Shown here in pieces: positions 13,601 through 24,498 of a stretch of 64,000 nt of DNA. Position 1 is the first letter of the stretch, and each line of letters begins with the position of its first letter. The DNA is taken from positions 21,310,599 through 21,374,598 of the forward strand of contig NC_091933.1 in assembly GCF_041260155.1 (NCBI RefSeq), in the 5' to 3' direction. A model generated the notes under the pieces. It did no database searches and was not told the DNA's origin. It saw only the letters and a program-made list of their open reading frames with translations. A program made the position numbers and the translations under genes. Source of the DNA: Ptychodera flava (lineage: Eukaryota > Hemichordata > Enteropneusta > Ptychoderidae).

Positions 13601-16600
13601 GACGATAGAATCGAAAACAGGCACTGAGAAAATAGTGGTGGAAATATATTCGGTACATTTTCATTTAGACACAGCTCCTCGGTGTAGAAATATTTAAGCA
13701 ATTATGTAACCCCTCACGGCCTATATAATGGACGAAAGCAAACTTAACGTACGAGGCGAAGCCAGTGAATTTGTAGATGTAGAAAACATCTGGGCCACAC
13801 AGTGTTTGATAACCGGATACATTATCAGTAATAATCGGGGGGTGGGGGTGGGGGAGGGTGACGTCACAAAAATTCACTGGTATTGACAAAGCTATAATAA
13901 TAGAATATCTGACATTGTTTAAACACTGTTTATATCGTTCAGATTGAAATATTTAGGTTTAACCCTCGCTAAATGCGATATGGACGTTGCTTTGTCGACA
14001 ATCAGATCTAGTGTGTTCCGACACAGTCCCTCCACTTTGTGGAAGGACTGTGTATCCGGGCATCGTTCGTTGTATACTCAGGCATTGAATTATTTTTACC
14101 ATGAACATATCTGCACGCAGAGCTGTATGATGAAAGCGCTTCAAGACCCTTTTAGGGTATATGCTTGAACTGACCGCGAGATGTCGTCTGCGTACAAGTT
14201 AATTAGCGATACAAATTTCATAAAACTATCGATTTAATAAAATCGTTTTTACGAGTATGTTGGTGTAATTTCAACACCAATACACTGTACAACTCAATGA
14301 CATGTACCATTGATCGCCGTCAAATAATTATGAAAAGATCTTTCAGGTCAACTCAGGTCCTTCAAATATCTGGATAAAAGCAGGAATGCTCAGAAGATCG
14401 TTCGAGTTTTGATCTCTTGATACACACGAACACCTGAATACACACGGTTTCATGACGAACGATTACTATTCGTACAAGTTAGTAAAATTACAATGTTGAT
14501 TTCATGTGACCATGGTATGCCTTTTCAAGCCGAGCCACATGTCTGTGAAAATCACGTTCGCGCACAGACACCTTTTTTCGTCATTAACTTTTTGTATGTT
14601 TGTTTTGGGTCTTCAAATACTCTCGGATATGTAGTAAGATAGCTTATGGTTCGCTCTTTCAGCCAACATAACCAGACAGCAACGAATGAACCAAAATCAG
14701 GGATAATTAAAGCTGCAAGCAGCGTTGGCGGGGCCCAAGCGGATAACATGGTTGAAAGATCTTGCACTCATGATATCATGTGCAAAATTCGATCTTGGAA
14801 TAGTATGATTTTGAACATCATCTCATAGTTACTGTACGTGTCAGTGGGAATTGCATGTTTTACGTAAAATCCAATATGGCGGCCAAATATGAAGGATGTA
14901 GCACTTGTGGTTACTGAGTTATGGACATATACTCATATTTAAGGGCAAAAGTCATCGAGGTCACGTGACATTTTGTCAAAAAAATTGTAATGCTAAGTTA
15001 TCCCTATATACCAAAAATCGGACCTCTAGCTCTATTGGCTGGCTCAGAATTAGATATGCGCATAATTAATGAGGTACAGGATGTGGTGTCATAAGGTCTC
15101 CCATCATACCAAATATGAAGGCTGTAGCACTTGTGGTTACTGAGTTATGGACATATACGTATATTCAAGGTCAAAGGTCATCGAGGTCACGTGACATTAT
15201 GTCAAAAAAATTGTATTGCTAAGTTATCCATATATACCAAAAATCAGACCTCTAGCTCTATTGGCTGGCTCAGAATTAGATATGCGCATAATTAATGAGG
15301 TACAGGATGTGGTGTCATAAGGTCTCCCATCATACCAAATATGAAGGGTGTAGCACTTGTGGTTACTGAGTTATGGACATATACGTATATTCAAGGTCAA
15401 AGGTCATCGAGGTCACGTGATATTTTGTCAAAAAAATTGTATTGCTAAGTTATCCCTATATACCAAAAATAAGATCTCTAGCTCTATTGGCTGGCTCAGA
15501 ATTAGATATGCACATAATTAATGAGGTACAGGGTGTGGTGTTATCAGGTCTCCCATCATACCAAATATGAAGGCTGTAGCACTTGTGGTTACTGAGTTAT
15601 TGACATAAACGTATATTCAAGGTCAAAGGTCATCGAGGTCACGTGACATTATGTCAAAAAAATTGTATTGCTAAGTTATCCATATATACCAAAAATCAGA
15701 CCTCTAGCTCTATTGGCTGGCTCAGAATTAGATATGCGCATAATTAATGAGGTACAGGATGTGGTGTCATAAGGTCTCCCATCATACCAAATATGAAGGC
15801 TGTAGCACTTGTGGTTACTGAGTTATTGACATATACGTATATTCAAGGTCAAAGGTCATCGAGGTCACGTGATATTTTGTCAAAAAATTGTATTGCTAAG
15901 TTATCACCATATACCAAATTTAAGACCTCTAGCTCTATTGGCTGGCTCAGAATTAGATATGCGCATAATTAATGAGGTACAGGATGTGGTGTCATAAGGT
16001 CTCCCATCATACCAAATATGAAGGATGTAGCACTTGTGGTTACTTAGTTATTTTTAATGATTAAATTGCGATTTTCGTAAAATCCAAGATGGCGGCCAAA
16101 TCACGTGACCGATCCAAACGTCATTCGCAAACTTGAAAGAGATCACTCTAAGGATGACATGAGTAAAATTCAGTTAAATCTGTGAGTTGGTTCGGGAGAA
16201 GAAGATTTTTAATGATTAAATTGCGATTTCGTAAAATCCAAGATGGCGGCCAAATCACTTGACCGATCCAAACGTCTTTCGCAAACTTGAAAGAGATCAC
16301 TCCAAGGATGACATGAGTAAAATTTCAGCTAAATCTGTGTGTGGTTCTGGAGAAGAAGATTTTTAATGATTAAATTGCGATTTTCGTAAAATCCAAGATG
16401 GCGGCCAAATCAAGTAACCTATCCAATCGTCCTTCGCAAACTTGAAAGAGATCACTCCAAGGATAACATGAGTAAAATTTCAGTTAAATCGTGTGTTGGT
16501 TCTGGAGAAGAAGATTTTTAATGATTAAATTGCGATTTTCGTAAAATCCAAGATGGCGGCCAAATCACGTGACCGATTCAAACGGGTTTCGCAAACTTGA

Positions 16601-19600
16601 AAGAGATCACTCCAAGGATGACATGAGTAAAATTTCAGTTGAATCGGTGAGTTGGTTCAGGAGAAGAAGATTTTTAATGATTAAATTGTGATTTTTGTAA
16701 AATCCAAGATGGCGGCCAAATCACGTGACCGATCCAAACGTCTTTTGCAAACTTGAAAGAGATCACTCAAAGGATGACATGAGTAAAATTTCAGCTAAAT
16801 CGGTGTGTTGGTTCTGGAGGAGAAGATTTTTAATGATTAAATTGCGATTTTCGTAAAATCCAAGATGGCGGCCAAATCACATGACCGATCCAAACGGGTT
16901 TCGCAAACTTGAAAGAGATCACTTTAAGGATGCCATGAGTAAAATTTCAGCTAAATCTGTATGTCGGTTCTGGAGAAGAAGATTTTTAAAATTAAATTGG
17001 TATTTTACGAAAATCCAATATGGCCGCCAGGTCGCGCGACTATTAGAAATTTCTATACCCAGGTGCACGAGATCTCATAGGTACCTATTAGCCCTGCAAG
17101 TTTCAGAAGTTTGCGGTAAGCGGTGTTTGAGTTCTAGGTCGACAAAAAAAGAGCGGAAGAGAAGAAGAAGAAGAAGAGAAGTAGAAGAAGAAGAGAAGAA
17201 GAAGAAAGTTGAACTCCTATAAAACCAATAGGGGCCCAGCCGGTTGGCTTGGGCCCTAAAATCTACACGTGCATAGCATTGTACTGTCGGTTGGAACGAT
17301 ATCAAAAGCCAGCATGTGCATTGAGCCAATAACAGTCCTATAGGATGAAATCTTGACATTTACAATGATGTATATTCTGTTTTATAACTGTGGAGTTTTT
17401 TTTTCTGTGACAGCTGCATGCAAAACTATGCACAGCATTGTTAACCCCTGGGTGTTAACCATACACATGTCGGGTATACTATCGCCCACTTCATGGCCCC
17501 AACTAATTGATCGGTAAAGCCATCTCACACGGTGTTGCATTCATCGACAGCATGTATATTGTACCATTCAACAGCCCCTCCATCACCAGCACTGTTGTTA
17601 TACGAATCCTATTAGTCCGCAGAAGCCGTAAGAAAGGGCTAACTTGGTTAGTTGAGTAATAGCCACGCTTGTGAGATGGCGAATGTGATTTGGTTCTTGC
17701 TATGGTTGCTTATTGAGTAGCGCCGTCCCAAAGGAAAACATGCAGACACGGTCCGGTATGAAGAGTTCTTTAAAAAGAAACGAGTGCGGATAATTATGTC
17801 AACGTCACAAAAGCACAGCAACGGGGAAGAGTGAATATTAGGAACCGATTAAAGGTACAAGAATATTTCCCGTATGATTCCTTGAATTCTGAGAAAGTAA
17901 GTGACAAGTCTCTATGATTGTGCCTAATGTATTTCTCCCTCCCCTCTCTTTTTCGCCGATGGCCACAGCCGGTGGTGAGTACTGCGATGGATACCACGAC
18001 AAAGATGGCGAATGGCACGATGGATTCGATTGCGATCATGGCTTCAATGTGTACTGTTGTGGAACCTGGCAGAACAAGACATGCTGTCCTTACGAGGGCA
18101 AATACGAAGATGAAAAAAACGATGGGGTTGAGATGTAAGTGGTCAGTGAATTTGTTGCAATTCAGCTCTTTTGGATCAGGAATCTTTTCAAAATGGATTC
18201 GACAACAACACACCCTTGAAACTTTGAATAACCCATGCACAGACCTTGAGCTAGACTTGCTCCAAGTCTGTGGGCATATAAGTATCAAAACATGTAATAA
18301 ATTGAAGGACTAAACATCAGCGGACCGTCGCGCTGATGATAGGCTGTTGCATAGATCGTGCGGTGAACACCTTGGCTTGGCCAGCCAGTAACTCAGCTGC
18401 CGAGAAAAGCTAGGCGACTGGGGACCAGTCTAACATTGAGCGGGAAAGAGCACTTTTCTTTTTCCATGCCCGAAAAACTTAAACAAGCTTGAGGCATTGT
18501 AGGCAAGATTTGGACAGTAATGTGCAATTGAAGCAAGGTCGCCATATATTTTGGTAACTTGTCAATGTATTTTTTTTCACCATATATTTACAATAGCCTC
18601 CAATTAAAAAAATCCAATGGTTCGATTTTAATTAGGTGTGTGTCGGATCTGTTTCAGTGAGTTATTTAACCCAGATGGAAATTGTTGGATAGATAGATAA
18701 AACTTTTTTTCTTTTCTTTCCAGATTTAACATCATCATAAGACCGTTGATTTATGCCCTCATCACCCTATGCACAGCTGTTACAGGCTGTATATGTGTAT
18801 GTTGCTTAGTGCGGGCTAACAAAAAGAAACGGGCTCAACAGGCTCAACAAAATGGTAAGTATCAAATGATACGATGGTTGCAACTGAGAGACTGGAACGG
18901 GGGTAATCGGGAACGGGGCGTGGGTTGAATGCTTGGTTGCATGGTTTTATAAAGCGTATAATATGTAGGTTCTCTCTGTACAGGGAGCTGTTGAAGTAAA
19001 AACTCAGCAAACTTGCACACGTTAGAATATGCTCACGATGATGTCAAATCTAAAGGCACGTACAAAACATATGCATACACAAGTCCTAGCCCTTCGTACA
19101 CCAGCGCAAAGGCACAGAAGGTAGCCCAAATCCATATACCGATACCACACCCCTGGGACCCCGGGGGAGGTTGCACTCCCATAGAAAAGTGTACGTCAGG
19201 TATGTGTCGCCCGAATGGGTCACTTTTCACGAAAACAACCCTTAACATGGGTCACTTTTCATTGGAAAATAATACTATATAGGGCTCAGCCCTTGGTGTC
19301 GCGCCAGGGGTTAATATTGGCAATGTTATTTGTATTGATTCATGATAAAATGTAATTAATTGTTACTTCATAAACGTATATATGACAACTATGCCCAGTT
19401 TCCCTCTGATGAAAGCAGTTCACATACGTACACGCGCGGACGTCAAACCCTGCAGCAGTGCAGGTATGCCTATAGATTTTCTGTAACGTGTAAAAATTTT
19501 GGACAAAAATTGGCAAGTTTTACATTGATAACAGCCTATTGCGTTAAACAAGGGACGTATCATGCAATCATTATCATTGCAATGGTAACCGCACTGCCAA

Positions 19601-20543
19601 ACTTCCACTTGCAAGCTGAAGCGTTCCGTCTAAAAACTGGCAATTTTTGAATTTAATTATTGACACTGGGGGGCGCTTTTCTAAAATTCAATCCCAGCAT
19701 TCTTTGCGTATGCCACCGTTCATATGCGCGACTGTTTTCTCCCTTTATCTATATTAACGATATTCTGTATCAGCGACAAGGTGCATAATAACATTTACTG
19801 GCTAATAAAAGAGGTATATTTTATAAATGGAATGTTATATAATAATAATTTGTTTCGTATTTGTTTATTTACGAGTACTCAAAAAAAAAAAAAACATGGC
19901 GGCGCCCATGAAAGAAGGGTACACTTCCGGTTACTCGCATGGTATATTATGAATAAGCGCATGCGTAGTCAGTAAGCCGCTGGCGCGACTACTAAATGTG
20001 GGTCCTGGCAGGAATAAAGGATATGAGACCTTCACACGCTGTAGAATAATCGTACCCTCCCCCTCCCCTAATTTGTCAAGAAAATCTCCTTATATGGTTT
20101 ATGTTTCAGGAATCGTCGTGGATAGGTACTTTCAGCTTGGGCGGCACACACCATATGAGAGTATTTGGAGTACCCCCCCCCCCCCCGGACCTCACCATTG
20201 AGTTACAACCTAACCTTGTCTTATTCAGTCCAATGGTCAACAAACCTAATATGGGATTCAATATGTCCCGATGAGAAAAATTGTGTAAAAGTGACTTTGT
20301 TGCACATTTACTCTATATTATTCTTTTTTTTTCAATTCTGTAGCAGTTATTGTTGGGGGTAACCAGCCGATGCCCATGAACCCACAATATACCAGGCCTG
20401 CTGCAACCTCTGCGTTTGCTGCTGGCACTTACCCGACCCAACAATATACCAACGATCCATACCCACAGCAGCAACAGCAGTACACATATGGGCAACAACA
20501 GTACCCGAATGACCCGCCACCGGAGTATCCGGGCAAGCAGTAG
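10648..20543 (+). CDS. Shisa-like transmembrane protein, copy B (4 exons, 186 aa)
   Basis: Predicted exons are 10648–10714, 17969–18134, 18724–18854 and 20347–20543, with GT–AG borders and phases 1, 2, 1 as in copies A and C. Residues 1–22 are a signal peptide very like that of A. The Shisa domain is textbook: C28, GYHDKDGEWHDGF, C44, then VYCCGTWQNKTCC giving C52–C53 and C61–C62. A transmembrane helix (about 80–104) with an ICVCCLV edge is followed by a basic stretch (KKKRAQQAQQ). The Pro/Gln/Tyr-rich tail ends in PPEY (179–182). The juxtamembrane start of exon 3 differs from the other copies (FNIIIRPL). Intron 1 is 7.25 kb and full of repeats. Exon 2 differs from that of copy C at only five of about 140 bases, while exons 1 and 3 are clearly diverged from C. 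Confidence 0.87.
11598..11955. mobile_element. TTAA-bounded MITE, reference copy (family M1)
   Basis: 358 bp with inverted ends: TTAAGGTAGAACGCACCTCG at the left and the complement, CGAGGTGCAGACTACCTTAA, at the right. There is no coding capacity. Related copies lie at 22035–22403, 22654–22708 (fragment), 28106–28324 and 53428–53763. The TTAA ends suggest a piggyBac-type or other TTAA-targeting transposase supplied in trans (inference). Confidence 0.8.
12082..12769. mobile_element. Long foldback element with about 215-bp arms
   Basis: The left arm starts TTAAGGTTCCAATACAAGAA and the right arm ends with the complement, TTCTTGTCCTGGAACCTTAA. The arms continue as near-complements for about 215 bp each (shared blocks include the CTATCACGTGACAGGTAATT region) around a centre of about 250 bp. 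The ends are TTAA. No coding is seen. It lies in intron 1 of copy B. Confidence 0.82.
14885..16050 (+). repeat. 226-bp tandem repeat, about 5 units
   Basis: Units begin at 14885, 15111, 15337, 15563, 15789 and 16014 (the last partial). Each contains AAATATGAAGG, AAGGTCATCGAGGTCACGTG and a CTCTATTGGCTGGCTCAG block. Units are nearly identical, so amplification is recent. Confidence 0.93.
16051..17040 (+). repeat. 155-bp tandem repeat, about 6 units
   Basis: Units begin at about 16051, 16206, 16360, 16515, 16671, 16827 and 16983 (the last diverged). Each carries AATCCAAGATGGCGGCCAAA and AACTTGAAAGAGATCACT. It follows directly on the 226-bp array within the same composite element. Confidence 0.93.
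18855..20346 (+). other. Intron 3 of copy B
   Basis: Phase-1 intron with a GTAAGT donor and a TAGCAG acceptor. It holds unclassified repeat-like DNA (a GC-rich block near 19150–19315, a C-run at about 20174–20186) and no gene. Confidence 0.6.
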
Positions 20544-20813
20544 CATCCCCCCAATAATGCCCATTGTTTTTATCCAACAAGTCAACAAGTGCAAGTGGTT
20601 CAAATCATCGGCTAAATCATGACGTCATCAGGCTGAAAACGAATTGCATCGTACATATTGGTATCCAAATGTATGACCATGCTGTTATTCGACGAATTAC
20701 TGTGTTTATATATTCGGATGTGGGGGACTTTTTATTCATAGATTTCAATTTAGAAACACCTGGGGCCGGACATTGTTACGTAGAGCGGGTAGGGTACTTT
20801 AGGATTGTGAGTT

Positions 20814-21080
20814 CGATACTTTTGCACAGTTTTGTGCTCTTGTATAGGACACTCGACTCTTATGATGGTCTATGGACTCTTATCCTGTGTTTGAAAGACA
20901 TTATTTACAAGTAAATAAATAACAGTGAAGAAATTTTGTACAATATTTGGTAGGTTCAATCTATCGAGAATAAATTACTTACTTCGATTAGACTTAATTG
21001 ATTTGAATACCTATAACTATGCAAATTGTAAACAGATAGATAATAATGAATAATTCGGATCTGATTGAAGTGGATGAGAG
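20814..21080 (+). repeat. 3' flank of copy B, duplicated at 22709–22975
   Basis: This 267-bp block, probably part of the 3' UTR and polyadenylation region of copy B (AATAAA at 20914–20919), recurs at 22709–22975 in the same orientation with only scattered differences. Confidence 0.85.
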
Positions 21081-21548
21081 TGAGACTAACATGTATAGAA
21101 GTGTTTTGGACCAAAAATAGAAACTAAAACGAGCGTTGCATCTATTGTCAAAGATAGAATTCTCATGTAAACCGATATATCCTATTTTGAATAAAAAACT
21201 TCCAACGACATTAATGAGGGGATACCTACTCCACGACTAAACCAAACAAGAACTGACATTAAAGGCCCAAAATGGCCTGCAATCAGAAGAGGACCTGTAA
21301 GTACATTAGCTGTAAATAGCCTTATCGGGCCATTAAATAATAATTACAAAGGTTCAACATGAATTGGTAAAGAATTTCTGATAATGTTTGAGATTTTAAT
21401 TTCATACTCAATCGAATATCAAATGTATTTTTAGGTTTTTTTTAGTTTTTTTGCTGTATGTTCATTTACAAGAGTATTTTTCATGGTCCATTATCTTGAA
21501 TCACGAAATGAAAATGTCCGTATTGCTTTACGAATTTCTTTGACAAAG

Positions 21549-21549
<1 letters not shown>

Positions 21550-21629
<80 letters not shown>

Positions 21630-21649
21630 CTATATCTTACGAAATACTT

Positions 21650-21703
<54 letters not shown>
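21550..21703. repeat. (TA)n tracts with inverted flanks
   Basis: Two TA tracts (about 21550–21625 and 21651–21703) separated by a short spacer and flanked by TTTGACAAAGAA and its near-complement TTCTTTGTCAGG, making the whole block a potential hairpin. Confidence 0.9.
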
Positions 21704-21705
<2 letters not shown>

Positions 21706-22034
21706 TTTGTCAGGTTACAGGAGAGAGCCATTTTTATTTGTAATAACTTTAAAAGAGTATTTGCTTGTATTTTACGTGAAAACTTACTCACCAACGGACA
21801 GTAACAATTTACAACTTTAAAATAGGAAAAGCTTCTAATATTGATATTTTTTGGGTAAAACAAGTACGAAAATACCTCGGTTAAACGCTTTTCAACTGTT
21901 TTGAATCGAAGAGTCTGGCGTTAAAGAGCGAGTGATATCTCCTAACATTAGCCTTTCCTCAGTTTACATGGAGGAATAACATGGGTGTGGTAAAAGTTAG
22001 TACAGTGTAGATTTTGCTGTCCTATCGGTCAACA

Positions 22035-22403
22035 TTAAGGTAATATGCGCCTCGAAAGTGAAAGACTTAAACTTTGGCTCAAACCTTCCTCAATGAAACT
22101 TTGAACCATTATTTTTCGAAATCAAAAATAAAATTCAGGGTTCACAGGGTGCAAAATTTGGAATTAAGGAAACAAATATTACCTAACATTTACCGATATT
22201 TGAAATTCAGAATGGCCGCCATCCCTGCCTTAACACTATGTAGGCTACACCAGTAAAATTTTCTATCTTCGGAAAAACTAACACGGTGAAATTTGTCTTT
22301 CTCCAATTGCATGAAAATTAACCTGTACATGTGGTAAGATAAAAAAAAAAAAGAGATTGTTGAAGTGTCTGACTATTTGTCCCCGCGGCGCATTCTACCT
22401 TAA
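22035..22403. mobile_element. TTAA-bounded MITE, family M1, inverted copy
   Basis: Starts TTAAGGTAATATGCGCCTCG and ends with CGGCGCATTCTACCTTAA. The body matches the copy at 11598–11955 in reverse orientation. Confidence 0.78.
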
Positions 22404-22653
22404 CCGTAATCTACTGCGATTGCTTCCGAAACATAACGACCTTGCTGTCTTCCATGATGCTCTAGATGCTGCTCTGCTCACAGACGAATCCAACGTACGT
22501 TATTTGATTTTTGTGCCTTACCTGAGAAAACTCAGCTTTATAACGTGGTAGCTATGGAAGCAGATACACCATGCCTCAAAAAATTTTCATGCGATGATTG
22601 CTTCATCAAATCAGACCGACGTGTGTGATTGACGAAGGGATTACTTGATCAAA

Positions 22654-22708
22654 TTAAGGTAGAACGCGCCTCGGTGATAAATACTCGGACTCTCAAACTC
22701 TCACTACA
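22654..22708. mobile_element. TTAA-bounded MITE, family M1, end fragment
   Basis: Only the first 55 bp (TTAAGGTAGAACGCGCCTCG...) survive. The fragment stops where the duplicated 3' flank of copy B begins at 22709. Confidence 0.7.
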
Positions 22709-22975
22709 GATACTTTAGCACAGTGTTGAGCTCTTGTATAGGACACTCGACTCTTATGATGGTCTATGGACTCTTATCCCGTTTGAAAGACATTATTTAG
22801 AAGTAAATAAATTACAGTGAAGAAATTTTGTACAATATTTGGTGTGTTCAATCTATCGAGAATATATTACTTACTTAGATTATATTTAATTGATGTGAAT
22901 ACCTCTAACTATGCAAATTGTAAACAGATAGCTAAGATAATGAATAATTCGGATCTGATTGAAGGGGATGAGAGT
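22709..22975 (+). repeat. Duplicate of the copy-B 3' flank
   Basis: Second copy of 20814–21080, same length and orientation, with no Shisa-like exon next to it. Confidence 0.85.
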
Positions 22976-23598
22976 ACACTAGTATTTTTAATGTATTCAA
23001 TTGTATACCAATAAAATTATGTACAAAAGCATATGGTTGCTAGAGTGCGTTGTTGTGCATAATGTGTGTGACACAAACGAGTTACAAGTAGACTGCAGCT
23101 AGCACAACAAACGGTCAGGAAAGGGGGGGGGCACTTTGAGACAGAAACCATGGCACATGTCTGCGAAACAGTCTTACTACTAGTATCCAATAGACTACGA
23201 CCATTTCTGAATGGCGACTCTGTTTGTACAGCTAGTTTTACACCGGCTCACAAACTTTATATACACATTCATATACAGGCTATGCATCCTATTGTACTAA
23301 GCTCTGCGCCAAGCACGTCTAAACTGGTATTCATACAAGCAGCTCCGCTCCGGTGTACTTTGCGACTTCCCTAATTAAGGGACATCATCGTTGTAGTTTC
23401 CACACTCGAGCTTAATACTGTCACATCTGCTTCATTCTATCGATCTCCTAATTGATGTGATAGACGCGATCAGATGACGTCATTGAACTCTCGATTAATT
23501 ATCGAGCTAGAATCGAATATTGAGGCATTGGCAATGAAGTTACACTGAGACTGAAAGTATATTGATTCTTTGCATTTTGGCAAAATCACCTTTAAAAA

Positions 23599-23633
<35 letters not shown>

Positions 23634-24139
23634 AGGTGCAGCCAACGAACAATGCACTTTTAAAGAGATCCTTACTATGGTAAGATATATTGTGCATGAC
23701 AAATAATGTGAACTGACTAATTTTAAGTCAAGAGGGTAATTAATTAGCTGTTCATAATTTGCCCTCCCACAGAAAATTTTTCGACTTACCCTCCCACACT
23801 CAAACTTCATTTTTACCCACTCCCCACTTATTTTTGCCTGTTTCCCCTCCCCACTGTGAATTTTTGAAGCTCCCTCGCCCTGTGGCGAAAAAAACTTGCC
23901 AGTTTCCCCTGCCCTGGAAACAATTCCCCTCAAAAATTTTTTTCGCCACGTCCTGTCCCCAGGACAATCAACCGATATCCGCCCTGCCCTACAAAAAAAA
24001 CTAAAATTTGCTCCCCTACCACCTAAAAACATGTCCCCTGCCCTAGCAAAATCAAAATTTCCCCTGCCCTCGAAAATTGCTCCTGGAATAGCTTTTTCGA
24101 TGAATAGCTCCGTTGGCTGCACCTGTGTCTCTCTCTGTC

Positions 24140-24223
<84 letters not shown>
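23599..24223. repeat. (GTCT)n and (CT)n microsatellites split by a transposon
   Basis: (GTCT)n at 23599–23632 and (CT)n at about 24126–24223 probably formed one tract before the 493-bp element inserted. Confidence 0.8.
23633..24125. mobile_element. Small DNA transposon with CAGGTGCAGCCAACG inverted ends
   Basis: 493 bp bounded by CAGGTGCAGCCAACG and its complement CGTTGGCTGCACCTG. The 7-bp flanks are identical (TGTCTCT at 23626–23632 and 24126–24132), although they lie in a CT-rich microsatellite, so the duplication is less certain. The interior is a degenerate minisatellite of CCCTGCCC and AAAATTT-like words. It generates a spurious Gly/Arg-rich - strand frame. Confidence 0.65.
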
Positions 24224-24225
<2 letters not shown>

Positions 24226-24430
24226 GTGTGTGTATGTACATGTGTGTGTGCCCCGGGTGTGTATGCGTGAGTTATTAAGGGCAGGGGTGAGGTTTTATAA
24301 ATCCTAAGAGCTGATGTTTTCTATTCGGTAGTTTCCTTAAGTTGCGTCCGTATATATGTTTTGTTCCGTCACATGACAGTCGTTCTAATCGAACATAAAT
24401 TTATGAGGCATAGCCACACGTTCCGTCCCA

Positions 24431-24435
24431 CCAAT
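24431..24435 (+). promoter_or_regulatory. Possible CCAAT box of copy C
   Basis: CCAAT lies 64–68 bp before the ATG of copy C in a block conserved in copy D (ATTTATGAGGCATA and ATCAAAC words). In D the equivalent bases read CTCTGATC, so the CCAAT is lost. Function is inference. Confidence 0.35.
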
Positions 24436-24498
24436 CAAACAAAACTCGACGTCCTGTCAACCTTTGCATAGGCTATGCCATTATCGATTTGCAACAAA

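Larger units (their letters stand above)
14706..17258 (+). mobile_element. Composite minisatellite element, Helitron-like (HINE-like)
   Basis: A 2.55-kb element inside intron 1 of copy B. The 5' part carries GGGGCCCAAGC (near 14730) and the 3' end carries its complement, GCTTGGGCCC, in a compact hairpin followed by CTAA at 17255–17258. The centre consists of two different minisatellites, then a GAA-rich tract. A 3' hairpin followed by CTRR, with central tandem repeats and no transposase, fits non-autonomous Helitron-related elements; this is inference. The short frames here are chance. Confidence 0.6.

Noticed and set aside
14885-17040. Regular repeats that might suggest a CRISPR-like array
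   Set aside because: Units are head-to-tail without unique spacers, 155 and 226 bp long, in animal DNA; plain minisatellites.
17075-17359. Ser/Leu-rich - strand frame
   Set aside because: Arises from a GAA-rich tract at the end of a repeat element.
23592-24122. 176-codon Gly/Arg-rich frame on the - strand
   Set aside because: It translates a transposon's internal minisatellite and a GTCT microsatellite (RQTDRQTD end); no exon features.
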